Source: an uncultured Acidimicrobiales bacterium (lineage in GTDB: Bacteria; Actinomycetota; Acidimicrobiia; Acidimicrobiales; SHLQ01). From it: DNA of 64,000 nt. This document shows, one piece after another, positions 40,795 to 48,105 of the stretch (position 1 is its first letter; each line of letters opens with the position of its first letter). A model generated the notes under the pieces. That model saw nothing but the letters and a program-made list of their open reading frames with translations. It had not been told where the DNA came from and did not search any database. The stretch spans positions 1 to 64,000 of the forward strand of contig CALLQB010000004.1 of NCBI GenBank assembly GCA_938015295.1, in the 5' to 3' direction. Made by a program: the position numbers and the translations under genes.

Positions 40795-41655
40795 TCAACG
40801 CGACGTCGGCACCGATCCCTCCCGGTGCCGACGTTTGCCGTTTTCGGACAGGTCGACCGTTGGTTCGGCCACTACACCTTCTCGACACAGGAACTGTCTG
40901 GTCGCTGGGACGTGTCGCCAAAAATCACTGGGCGAGATGATAGGCGGCGCGGCGGCGACAATCGGTCGTCCGATGCCGAGACACAGGCCGATTAGCGACG
41001 AGACGTTGATGGCCATCTGACGCCGCAGTGAACAGTGCATCAACCCATCGCGTTCTGTCGGCTCAAGATTTGGTGGCTTGCAGACAACGGGTGGTGAGAT
41101 CGCGCCCAACTGTCGAACCCCGGCGACCTCTGCTTGCTGGAACACAGCGATCACGAACGAGCTGCAGAACAACGCCCGCTGCGACGAACGATTTCGGCGG
41201 TAGACCGCTGCTTCGAGACGTGCGATGCACCAACCTGCTCGAAGCGAGTGTTTGGTGTGCTGTCGGTCGCGGGCAAGGGCCACAAGCCCGGTGAGCACAA
41301 CCTCGTCCCACGCGTAGGTCGCCGTCGAACCAAGGTGTTGTATAGCCACGGCGGTGACGCGGGCGCGCTCATCGGCTGAGAGGTTGGTGTGGAGCACAGC
41401 AACATCGTCGTAGTGGTCGACGAACGTCTGCAGAGGCCGCGAGCAGCAACCAGCGAAGGTGAACTCGGCCACGGTCAGTTCGCCGTCGTAGTCCACGACG
41501 ATACCTATGTGGTGAAACGGGTCGTGGGTGCCGGTGATGAGCTTGTCGAGAGCACTGTTGGCCTTTCTGGACACGACCAAGTCGCCGGGTTGCACGTCGA
41601 GGGGCGCAGACTCTTCGACAAGGTTGATGGAGTTGCGTGAAAAAACGATCGCCAT
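40795..41655 (-). CDS. YiiX/YebB-like NlpC/P60 (permuted papain-fold) protein
   Basis: This 286-residue protein begins its domain with PGDLVVSRK. A later HHIGIVVD holds the histidine pair, and FCSSFVIAVFQQA holds the presumed catalytic cysteine, followed by S-P-S-D-F. This His-before-Cys order fits the permuted NlpC/P60 (DUF830, YiiX-like) group, which includes lipid-acting and amide-cleaving enzymes. It has no signal peptide. Its 3' end contains the 12-bp hairpin that terminates the convergent secreted-protein gene. The helD-like region starts about 100 bases from its 5' end on the other strand. Confidence 0.7.
   Translation of the reverse strand: MAIVFSRNSINLVEESAPLDVQPGDLVVSRKANSALDKLITGTHDPFHHIGIVVDYDGELTVAEFTFAGCCSRPLQTFVDHYDDVAVLHTNLSADERARVTAVAIQHLGSTATYAWDEVVLTGLVALARDRQHTKHSLRAGWCIARLEAAVYRRNRSSQRALFCSSFVIAVFQQAEVAGVRQLGAISPPVVCKPPNLEPTERDGLMHCSLRRQMAINVSSLIGLCLGIGRPIVAAAPPIISPSDFWRHVPATRQFLCREGVVAEPTVDLSENGKRRHREGSVPTSR
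40803..40834 (+). terminator. Strong rho-independent-like terminator
   Basis: ACGTCGGCACCG - ATCCCTCC - CGGTGCCGACGT is a perfect 12-bp stem with an 8-base loop, followed by TTGCCGTTTT. It lies 20 bases after the stop codon of the secreted repeat protein, inside the 3' coding end of the convergent gene. Confidence 0.8.
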
Positions 41656-41879
41656 TTAAGACAATCGGGCGACATGTCTACGGTTGAAGTCGCTGCGTAC
41701 AAAATCACGCCGGCACAAAGAACTTGCGGTGACACCGAGGAGTTCGCCTCGAACGCTGGAATGCTTGAAGAATCACCGATCACCTCACTGCCGAACTTTC
41801 GGCCGAACAACGAACGCTTGACCACATTCGTGAGGTTCATGCCGGCCATCTCCGCGACGCGCGCTCCCTTGCTACCCGC
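41656..41879 (+). other. Unannotated N-terminal coding part of the helD-like gene
   Basis: From 41769 onward, the reading frame of the downstream helicase continues upstream without a stop for 37 more codons. It reads R-I-T-D-H-L-T-A-E-L-S-A-E-Q-R-T-L, then D-H-I-R-E-V-H-A-G-H-L-R-D-A-R-S-L, which is the coiled-coil arm of HelD proteins. No ATG, GTG, TTG or CTG lies in this stretch, and the frame is closed by TGA at 41766-41768. An ATG at 41761 (M-L-E-E) is in another frame. The true N-terminus therefore needs a frameshift or an unusual start codon. The rest of the gap (41656-41760) is the likely promoter of both divergent genes. Confidence 0.7.
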
Positions 41880-43436
41880 TTGGCTGAAGAGTCGGCTGAA
41901 CAAACCGAAGACGGCATCCGCGATCTCTACGATGACGATGGCGAAGGCGAAGCCGCTGCACAAGCGGTGCTGGTCCGCCAGGCATCGGCGCGCGCGATGC
42001 ACGCAATTCGTCGGGTCCGCGAACTCGAAGCGGTCGGCGATGCGCTGGCGTTTGGGCACATCACCTCGACTGCTGGTCAACGCACGTACATAGGTCGCCT
42101 CAGTGTGATCGACAGTGACGCCGACGAGAACGACGAAGTGTTGTTAGTCGATTGGCGCGCCCACGCCGCCGCTCCCTTCTACCGCGCGACCCCGCTCGAC
42201 ACGTTGGGGATTAGCCACCGGCGACACCTGCTCTATGACCTTGCCGGAACCCTCACCGGGTACTCCGACGAGGTGTTCGATGCTCGAACAATGGAAAGCA
42301 CCATTGGCCTGCGCGGCGAAGCCGCGATCATGGCGGCACTCAACGCACCATCCGATGGTCGAATGAAAGCCGTTGTTGCCACAATCCAGGCCGAACAGGA
42401 TGCGGTCATCCGAGCCCCAGCCGAGGGCGCCCTCGTCGTGCAGGGCGGACCCGGAACAGGCAAAACGGTTGTCGCACTGCATCGAGCCGCTTACCTGCTC
42501 TACAACCAGCGCGCCGCTCTCGCCGAAAGCGGTGTTCTGGTCGTTGGGCCAACCAATGAGTTCCTGACCTATATCAGCGGTGTGCTCCCATCGTTGGGCG
42601 AAACCGGTGTGGTCTCGGTGACGGCAACCGAGCTGTATCCGGGCATTCGGCTAGGCACGATCGATCCGCCCGCGGTTGCCGAGCTCAAAGGACGGGCTGT
42701 CATGGCCGACCTTCTGGCCAAAGGGGTGGCGATTCGACAACGCCGGCCACAGGCCGACCTTTCGGCCTGGTATGGCTCGGCCCGGGTGGGGCTGTCGGTA
42801 CCCGAACTGAACGAAATGTTCGTGACAGCTCAGCGTCAACGGACCCACAACGATGGCTCAGCAGAGTTCCGGTCGACCATCGTCGACGCATTGTCGTATC
42901 GGGCCTACGACCCTTCGTTCGGCGATCTCGACGAGGCACGGGCTGCCTTTCGCCAGTCGCCCGAAATCGACAGGTTCATGCACGAGCACTGGCCGATGCT
43001 GACCCCCGAACAAGCACTCAATGACCTGTTTGGTTCTCCGGCGATTCTTGCCGCCGTGGGCGCCAGCGCCGGTCTCAGCCCCCAAGAGGTGGCGCTTCTC
43101 GCTCGTCCGCGAGTTCGCGAGCGCAAGCTGCCAGCAATGCGATGGAGCGACGCTGATGTGCCGCTGCTCGACGAGCTTCTTTCCTTGGTCGGGGGCGCTA
43201 TTGGTGGCGACATCGACTCAGAACGAACGATGGAACGCGACGAAGCCGACGAGTTCGAATTGGCAACTGCGTACGACGAATCCGATGATGCCGACGATTT
43301 CTTCGACAGTCCTGATGACGATGAAGAACCCGCCGGTGACAAGTACTGGTCGTTCGACGACCTAGTTGCTGAGGAAGAACGGCTCGAAGAACAACGCCAG
43401 CTTTTGCCGGGTCAACGCCGCGAGGGGTCGCGGTGA
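41880..43436 (+). CDS. helD: HelD/HelR-type RNA polymerase-associated helicase, N-terminal part
   Basis: This 518-residue UvrD/Rep-like protein has a partial N-terminal coiled-coil arm. Next come the HelD-specific module (YIGRLSVIDSD, LLVDWRAHAAAPFYRAT, RRHLLYDL, EVFDARTME) and the Walker A motif GGPGTGKT near residue 190, followed by A-L-H-R-A-A-Y-L-L-Y. Acidic D/E-rich sequence occupies the last 90 residues. Walker B and the second RecA-like domain are missing; they lie in the next gene, in another frame. HelD releases stalled RNA polymerase, and in actinobacteria it can confer rifampicin tolerance. TTG at 41880 is the first usable start, but clear helicase sequence extends 37 codons upstream. 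Normal HelD is one chain of about 700-770 residues. Confidence 0.85.
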   Translation: MAEESAEQTEDGIRDLYDDDGEGEAAAQAVLVRQASARAMHAIRRVRELEAVGDALAFGHITSTAGQRTYIGRLSVIDSDADENDEVLLVDWRAHAAAPFYRATPLDTLGISHRRHLLYDLAGTLTGYSDEVFDARTMESTIGLRGEAAIMAALNAPSDGRMKAVVATIQAEQDAVIRAPAEGALVVQGGPGTGKTVVALHRAAYLLYNQRAALAESGVLVVGPTNEFLTYISGVLPSLGETGVVSVTATELYPGIRLGTIDPPAVAELKGRAVMADLLAKGVAIRQRRPQADLSAWYGSARVGLSVPELNEMFVTAQRQRTHNDGSAEFRSTIVDALSYRAYDPSFGDLDEARAAFRQSPEIDRFMHEHWPMLTPEQALNDLFGSPAILAAVGASAGLSPQEVALLARPRVRERKLPAMRWSDADVPLLDELLSLVGGAIGGDIDSERTMERDEADEFELATAYDESDDADDFFDSPDDDEEPAGDKYWSFDDLVAEEERLEEQRQLLPGQRREGSR

Positions 43437-44233
43437 GCGACCACATCATCCGAGAGCAGCCCGAGGGCTACCCGCTTCTCGACAACGATGGCATCGCGAT
43501 GTCAGAGATCGATGTCGACAATGTCGACGACGCCATTGTTGACCACGGAGTCACCCTGCAACAGCTCGCGGCCGGGCAACGAGCGTGGCGGTTCGGGCAC
43601 GTCATAGTCGACGAGGCGCAGGACCTCACGCCGATGCAGTGGCGCATGATCACCCGTCGAGCCCGAGGCGGGTCGATGACCATTGTGGGCGATCTTGCGC
43701 AACGGTCGATCGGCGCCCCCGGCACCTGGCGCGAACATCTTCCCGAAACCATCGACTCGTTTAGTTTTCAAGAGCTGACCATCAACTACCGGTCGCCCTC
43801 GGAGGTCAACACCATCGCGGCTGAGGTCCTTCGCGAGCTTGCGCCCTCGTTGGCCGCACCGCAGTCCATTCGCGAGTCCGGGCATGCCCCGACCGCCGTC
43901 GAAGTGGCCGACATCGACGACATCGCTGATGTTGTTCTCGCCGAGTGCATGTCGCTCAGCTCAGGGCGAGTGGCGGTCATCGGCGCATCACCCGAAGCCG
44001 AATTCGAGCGTCCAGGGCTGCAATGGCTTACTCCGTGGAAGGCAAAAGGCCTCGAGTTTGATGTGGTGGTCGTGGTCGAGCCGGCCCGGATTCTCGACCA
44101 ACCGAACGGGTTGAGCCTGTTGTATGTGGCCATCACCCGCACGACGTCGCGTGTGATCATCGTTCACCAGCGTCCGCTTCCCGAGGTTCTTAGCTCGATC
44201 CCTCGTCGCCCACCAAGTAGCCGGCCGGGTTGA
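43433..44233 (+). CDS. HelD/HelR-type helicase, C-terminal part in a different frame
   Basis: This 266-residue second half of the helicase holds Walker B as VIVDEAQDLTPMQW near residue 60, motif III as VGDLAQ, ELTINYRSP and the late motifs TPWKAKGLEFDVVVVVEP and LYVAITRTTSRVI. These belong to the same UvrD-fold protein as the preceding gene. The start GTG overlaps the preceding stop codon by 4 bases (GTGA), so the two could be made as coupled subunits. Alternatively, one indel has broken a single gene. The 3' end overlaps the convergent GH26-like gene by 44 bases. Confidence 0.85.
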   Translation: MSDHIIREQPEGYPLLDNDGIAMSEIDVDNVDDAIVDHGVTLQQLAAGQRAWRFGHVIVDEAQDLTPMQWRMITRRARGGSMTIVGDLAQRSIGAPGTWREHLPETIDSFSFQELTINYRSPSEVNTIAAEVLRELAPSLAAPQSIRESGHAPTAVEVADIDDIADVVLAECMSLSSGRVAVIGASPEAEFERPGLQWLTPWKAKGLEFDVVVVVEPARILDQPNGLSLLYVAITRTTSRVIIVHQRPLPEVLSSIPRRPPSSRPG

Positions 44234-45263
44234 AGTAGGCCGAGTTCGCAAGTTCGGAAAAGGATTCGACGGAGATGTCTGAGGAATCCCATCGGCGCTC
44301 ACAAAAGCCCGAATCGGTACTTTGGTGGAACCAGAGCACGGCTCGCACCTGGGGAAAGTCGTTCTGCAGAGCCGTGCCCATGTCGGCGATCCAATTCGCC
44401 TTGCGCAGTGGATCGTCCGGGTCTTCGTTGGTGGCGGTCTCGCCGATCATCAGTGGTTTGTCGGGATGCCGCTGTTGGGCCCAGTCGTAAAACGGTTTGG
44501 CCTGTTCACGAAATCCCTTCCACGGGGCATTGCCGTGACAACCGAACCAGTTGTAGGGGTTCCAAGAAACCCAGTCGATGACGTCGTCGCCGGGGTACAT
44601 GGCCTCGACCTGCTTGAAGTCGCCGAAGGAATGGCCCATGTAGTTCACGAACCAAATCATCTGGTCGCCGCCGATTGGTTCCATCACCTCGTGGGCGTGG
44701 CGCATCATGTTGGCGTAATCGGCGTCGGAGCCGAAGTTTCCGTTCAAGGTCGTTGCGTCGTCTTCTGGCTCGTGATGCAACGAAAACAGTACGGTGTGGC
44801 CCGAATCGACGATCTGTTCGGCAATCCGGACCAGCTGATCATCGAATTCGCCATCGGCCACCCGACGCCACGCAGGTCCTGCGCTGTTATCGGTGCTTAC
44901 TTTCCAGGAATACACCAGCGTTCTTCCCTCGTCGGCCAGCTGGCGGTGGACAGGAGTGAAGACGTCGGCGTCGGGCCCAACGATGTAGAGGCGCACCATA
45001 TCGAGCTGTCGCCCAAGCAACGTTTCCTGTACCGATGCGTCGAGTTCGTCGGTTCGCCGGTCTGAGGAGCCGATCCAAGCGCCGCAGGCCGGGACCAGTA
45101 GCGGCGACGGTCCGTCGTTGGTTGCCTCGCACAAAGCTGGCTGTGCGACTACCGGGTCAATGGTGCCGACGGGTAGCTCGCTTTCGCGTGTGAGCACGGC
45201 AGCGGAGGCGACCGCAACCCCAACTATTGCAACGATACCCAAGAGCAGGGCCCAAATTTTCAC
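44190..45263 (-). CDS. GH26-like glycoside hydrolase, secreted or membrane-anchored
   Basis: This 357-residue protein has an N-terminal hydrophobic segment (about residues 4-24) that acts as a signal or anchor, then a TIM-barrel domain. The likely acid/base is E165 in F-S-L-H-H-E-P-E-D-D, and the nucleophile is E275 in P-L-M-I-G-E-T-A. The order and spacing match family GH26 (beta-mannanase/glucanase clan). Cysteines in the loops suggest disulfides. The GTG start is followed by K-I-W-A-L-L-L. It is divergent from the two GGDEF-EAL-like proteins. The likely substrate is a cell-surface or environmental beta-glycan; this is an inference. Confidence 0.8.
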   Translation of the reverse strand: MKIWALLLGIVAIVGVAVASAAVLTRESELPVGTIDPVVAQPALCEATNDGPSPLLVPACGAWIGSSDRRTDELDASVQETLLGRQLDMVRLYIVGPDADVFTPVHRQLADEGRTLVYSWKVSTDNSAGPAWRRVADGEFDDQLVRIAEQIVDSGHTVLFSLHHEPEDDATTLNGNFGSDADYANMMRHAHEVMEPIGGDQMIWFVNYMGHSFGDFKQVEAMYPGDDVIDWVSWNPYNWFGCHGNAPWKGFREQAKPFYDWAQQRHPDKPLMIGETATNEDPDDPLRKANWIADMGTALQNDFPQVRAVLWFHQSTDSGFCERRWDSSDISVESFSELANSAYFNPAGYLVGDEGSS

Positions 45264-45371
45264 GTGTGTCCTAGTTCAAACCGGAATGGTGACTGATTGT
45301 TCATTTGATCGGCGAAGATGTTGTGGGGCTTGAGTGCTCGCAAACCGCCAGCTTCTGCCGACAGAAGCCCT

Positions 45372-46709
45372 ATGTTCCGAAGGTCATTGCTGAAAGATTT
45401 GCTGCCCGATCCCATCACGGGTTTGCCGCCGCGCGAGGCATTCCTCAATTGGGTGAACGAGGCGGTAGCGGCACCGCTCTCTACGTCTCCCTGTTCGGTG
45501 ATTCTGATTCGGATCGAAAACCTTGCCGACATCAACGATCAATTTGGTCCTGATCACGGCAACTACGTGCTCGCCACCGTGGCCGAACGCCTCGACAAGG
45601 TTGTGGGTTCCGATGATGGTCACGTAGCCCGCGGGCTCGGCCCCGAGTTTCAGATTCTGCTGAACGATGTCAACAGCATCGACCTTCCGCAGCTCTCGCA
45701 GAACCTTCTCAATATCGTGCGCGAACCAATCGAAACCGGCGACACCATCGCAATGCCTCGGGTCATTGTTGGCAGCGTTCTGCGTCAGCCACCGCACCGC
45801 GAAGGTGCTGATTTGTTGGCCAGCGCCCGGAAGGCATTGCGCGATGCCCAGATCACCGGTCTTGATCTCGCCGTGTACGTCAACAACGTGACCCGCACCG
45901 AAGCACCGGCGTCCAAGGTCGACGATCGCCTTGAACAGGCGTTCGTCAACAACGAATTTTGTCTGTACTACCAGCCAATCGTCACCCCAGGCGACAAGAA
46001 CCTGATCGGGTTCGAAGCGCTGCTTCGCTGGATCGACCCCGCAGGCTCAGCCGACGGTATGCAAATGAGTCTGCCCGGCGAGTTTCTCCACCTGGTCGAG
46101 CGATCCGAGCTCGCAGTACCGATCTACCGGTGGGTCATGGAAGAGGCTTGCCGGGCCGTACAGCGATGGAGTGTCCGTCTCGACCGGTCGCTGATGGTGT
46201 CGGTAAATATCGCTGGTAGCCATCTCGAAGAGCCCAAGTTCGCCGATTCGGTGTTCGGGGCGATCGGCACAAGCGGCCTCGCTCCCGAACGACTGCTCCT
46301 CGACATCACCGACCAGGCGCTGCAGCACAACCAGGACAAAACCTGGTCGCGCCTGCGACGGCTGAAACAAGAAGGAATTCGAATTGGCCTCAACGACTTC
46401 GGTCTTGGGGTTTCGAGCCTTACCACCTTGCGTGATGTCAACGTCGATGCGATCACTATCCCGCGGGCCTTTGTTGCTGGGCTTGGGATCTCGCCCGAGG
46501 ACACCATCATCGTGAAACACATGGTGTCGTTGGCCCACGAACTCGGCATTGTTGCAATGGCAACCGGCGTCGAACACCTCGAGCAACGAACCGCGCTCAC
46601 CGAGATGGGATGCGACCTCGCCCAAGGTTTCCTCTTCGGCCGGCCAGAGCGCCAGAGCTCACTAGAGACACTGCTACCTGGCAACCCAACCACCGTGCAG
46701 GTCGTGTGA
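45372..46709 (+). CDS. Degenerate GGDEF-EAL protein 1
   Basis: This protein of about 445 residues has a GGDEF-like domain (about residues 1-160) followed by an EAL-like domain (about 190-440). The GGDEF signature is lost (R-G-L-G-P-E-F-Q-I-L in place of RYGGDEF). In the EAL domain the E-A-L motif itself is kept (FEALLRW), but other ligands are changed: D-I-T-D for EITE, N-D-F-G-L-G for DDFGxG, no lysine in V-D-A-I-T-I, and A-T-G-V-E for AEGVE. Neither diguanylate cyclase nor phosphodiesterase activity is expected, so it is more likely a c-di-GMP receptor or scaffold. I start at ATG 45372, whose product aligns with the start of the next protein; an ATG at 45318 is an alternative. Confidence 0.85.
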   Translation: MFRRSLLKDLLPDPITGLPPREAFLNWVNEAVAAPLSTSPCSVILIRIENLADINDQFGPDHGNYVLATVAERLDKVVGSDDGHVARGLGPEFQILLNDVNSIDLPQLSQNLLNIVREPIETGDTIAMPRVIVGSVLRQPPHREGADLLASARKALRDAQITGLDLAVYVNNVTRTEAPASKVDDRLEQAFVNNEFCLYYQPIVTPGDKNLIGFEALLRWIDPAGSADGMQMSLPGEFLHLVERSELAVPIYRWVMEEACRAVQRWSVRLDRSLMVSVNIAGSHLEEPKFADSVFGAIGTSGLAPERLLLDITDQALQHNQDKTWSRLRRLKQEGIRIGLNDFGLGVSSLTTLRDVNVDAITIPRAFVAGLGISPEDTIIVKHMVSLAHELGIVAMATGVEHLEQRTALTEMGCDLAQGFLFGRPERQSSLETLLPGNPTTVQVV

Positions 46710-46743
46710 TGCGGCCCGCGAAGCTCTCGAAGGCAAACTCGTC

Positions 46744-48057
46744 ATGCTGAAGCGTTGGAACAAAGATGCGCCCGTCGACTCGCTTACGGGGTTTGGTGGC
46801 GCTGGTTCGCTGACCGACACCATCAACGGTCGATTGGCGAAAGGGCAATGGCCTGGCGAACGATGCGCCGCGGCGATCGTGTCAATTCTCGATCTCCCGG
46901 AAGTGAACCGTGTCTACGGCCCCGAGGTCGGCAACGAGGCGATCCGACTCTTTTCGACGCGTTTGATGAAGTCGGCGAGTAAAGCGGCGATCAGTCGCGA
47001 GCAAGGAACAGAGTTCGCGGTCTTCTTCGGCAACTCGTCGCTACGCGAGATGCGCGAGTGGAGCCGCAACCTGGTTGTCGCTCTACAGCAGCCTTTCTCC
47101 ATTGGTGGCAAGCAACTCACCGTTCGTCCCTCGGTTGGCATCTGTATGGGTGCCGCCAACCACAAAATCGCTGAAGATCTTCTGACCGACGCTCGACAGG
47201 CTGCCCATGAGTCGGCAGGAAAGGCGGTCGGTGAGGTCGTCATCATCGATGACACCGATCAGAACCGGCCGCGGCTTCGAGCCGACGAGGAGAGCATCGA
47301 ACGCGCTCTCGCCCAAGGCGACTTTCACCTGTTCTATCAACCAATCGTGCTGCCCAGCACCCGCCAAATCGTCGGATTCGACACTCTTCTTCGCTGGATC
47401 GACGCGCACTCGACGGGTGTGCAGGTGTTTACGCCGCGCGACTTCATCCACCAGCTTGAGCGGTCATCGTTTGCGCTGCCCGTGTACACCTGGGTTCTCG
47501 AGCAAGCTTGCCGCGATGCGCAACAACGCAACGCTGCGACCGGCGGAAACCTGGTGCTCAGCGTCAATATCGCCGGCCAGCAGCTTGAAAACAAGAACTT
47601 CCCCGACATCGTGTTCGGTGCCTTACACGCCTCGGGTCTGGCGCCATCGAGCCTTCTGTTCGACATTACCGATGAAGCCTTCGAGCGAAACCGCGAACTC
47701 ACGTGGGAGCGCGTACGCGACATCAAAGCCGGCGGCGTCCGCATCGGGCTGAACGACTTTGGTGGCGGGGCAACCTCGCTGTCGACGCTTCGCGAACTTC
47801 CCGTCGATTCGATACGGATTCCACGCCTCTTCACGAGCAGTATCGAGTCGTCGATCGACGACTCGATGATTCTAAAGCACGTCTTCGCGATGGCCAAGGA
47901 GATGGGAATCATCACGATCTCCGAGGGCATCGAACGCGAATCGCAAGCCGAAAGACTGACCGAACTCGGAACGAGTCTTGGACAGGGATACCTGTTCGGT
48001 CACCCCGAACGGGCCACGGAAGTCCTGGCGCGGCTCACCGCAAACGCACATGCCTAG
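46744..48057 (+). CDS. Degenerate GGDEF-EAL protein 2
   Basis: This 437-residue paralogue of the preceding gene has the same domain order. The GGDEF position reads R-E-Q-G-T-E-F-A-V-F. The EAL motif itself is lost (F-D-T-L-L-R-W), with D-I-T-D, N-D-F-G-G-G and V-D-S-I-R-I, although S-E-G-I-E is kept. The active sites of both domains are therefore broken, in a different way from its neighbour. The gap between the genes is 34 bases, so they are co-transcribed and probably act together, perhaps as a heterodimer that senses c-di-GMP. The target is unknown. Confidence 0.85.
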   Translation: MLKRWNKDAPVDSLTGFGGAGSLTDTINGRLAKGQWPGERCAAAIVSILDLPEVNRVYGPEVGNEAIRLFSTRLMKSASKAAISREQGTEFAVFFGNSSLREMREWSRNLVVALQQPFSIGGKQLTVRPSVGICMGAANHKIAEDLLTDARQAAHESAGKAVGEVVIIDDTDQNRPRLRADEESIERALAQGDFHLFYQPIVLPSTRQIVGFDTLLRWIDAHSTGVQVFTPRDFIHQLERSSFALPVYTWVLEQACRDAQQRNAATGGNLVLSVNIAGQQLENKNFPDIVFGALHASGLAPSSLLFDITDEAFERNRELTWERVRDIKAGGVRIGLNDFGGGATSLSTLRELPVDSIRIPRLFTSSIESSIDDSMILKHVFAMAKEMGIITISEGIERESQAERLTELGTSLGQGYLFGHPERATEVLARLTANAHA

Positions 48058-48105
48058 ATAGCTGACCACACGTTCGTTGCGCGTTTGGGGCATGCTTGAA
48101 GGCGC

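Noticed and set aside
41674-42093. 139-codon plus-strand open frame at the start of the helD region
   Set aside because: It is out of frame with clear HelD sequence for most of its length and has no domain. Only its possible start codon near 41761 matters for the N-terminus question.
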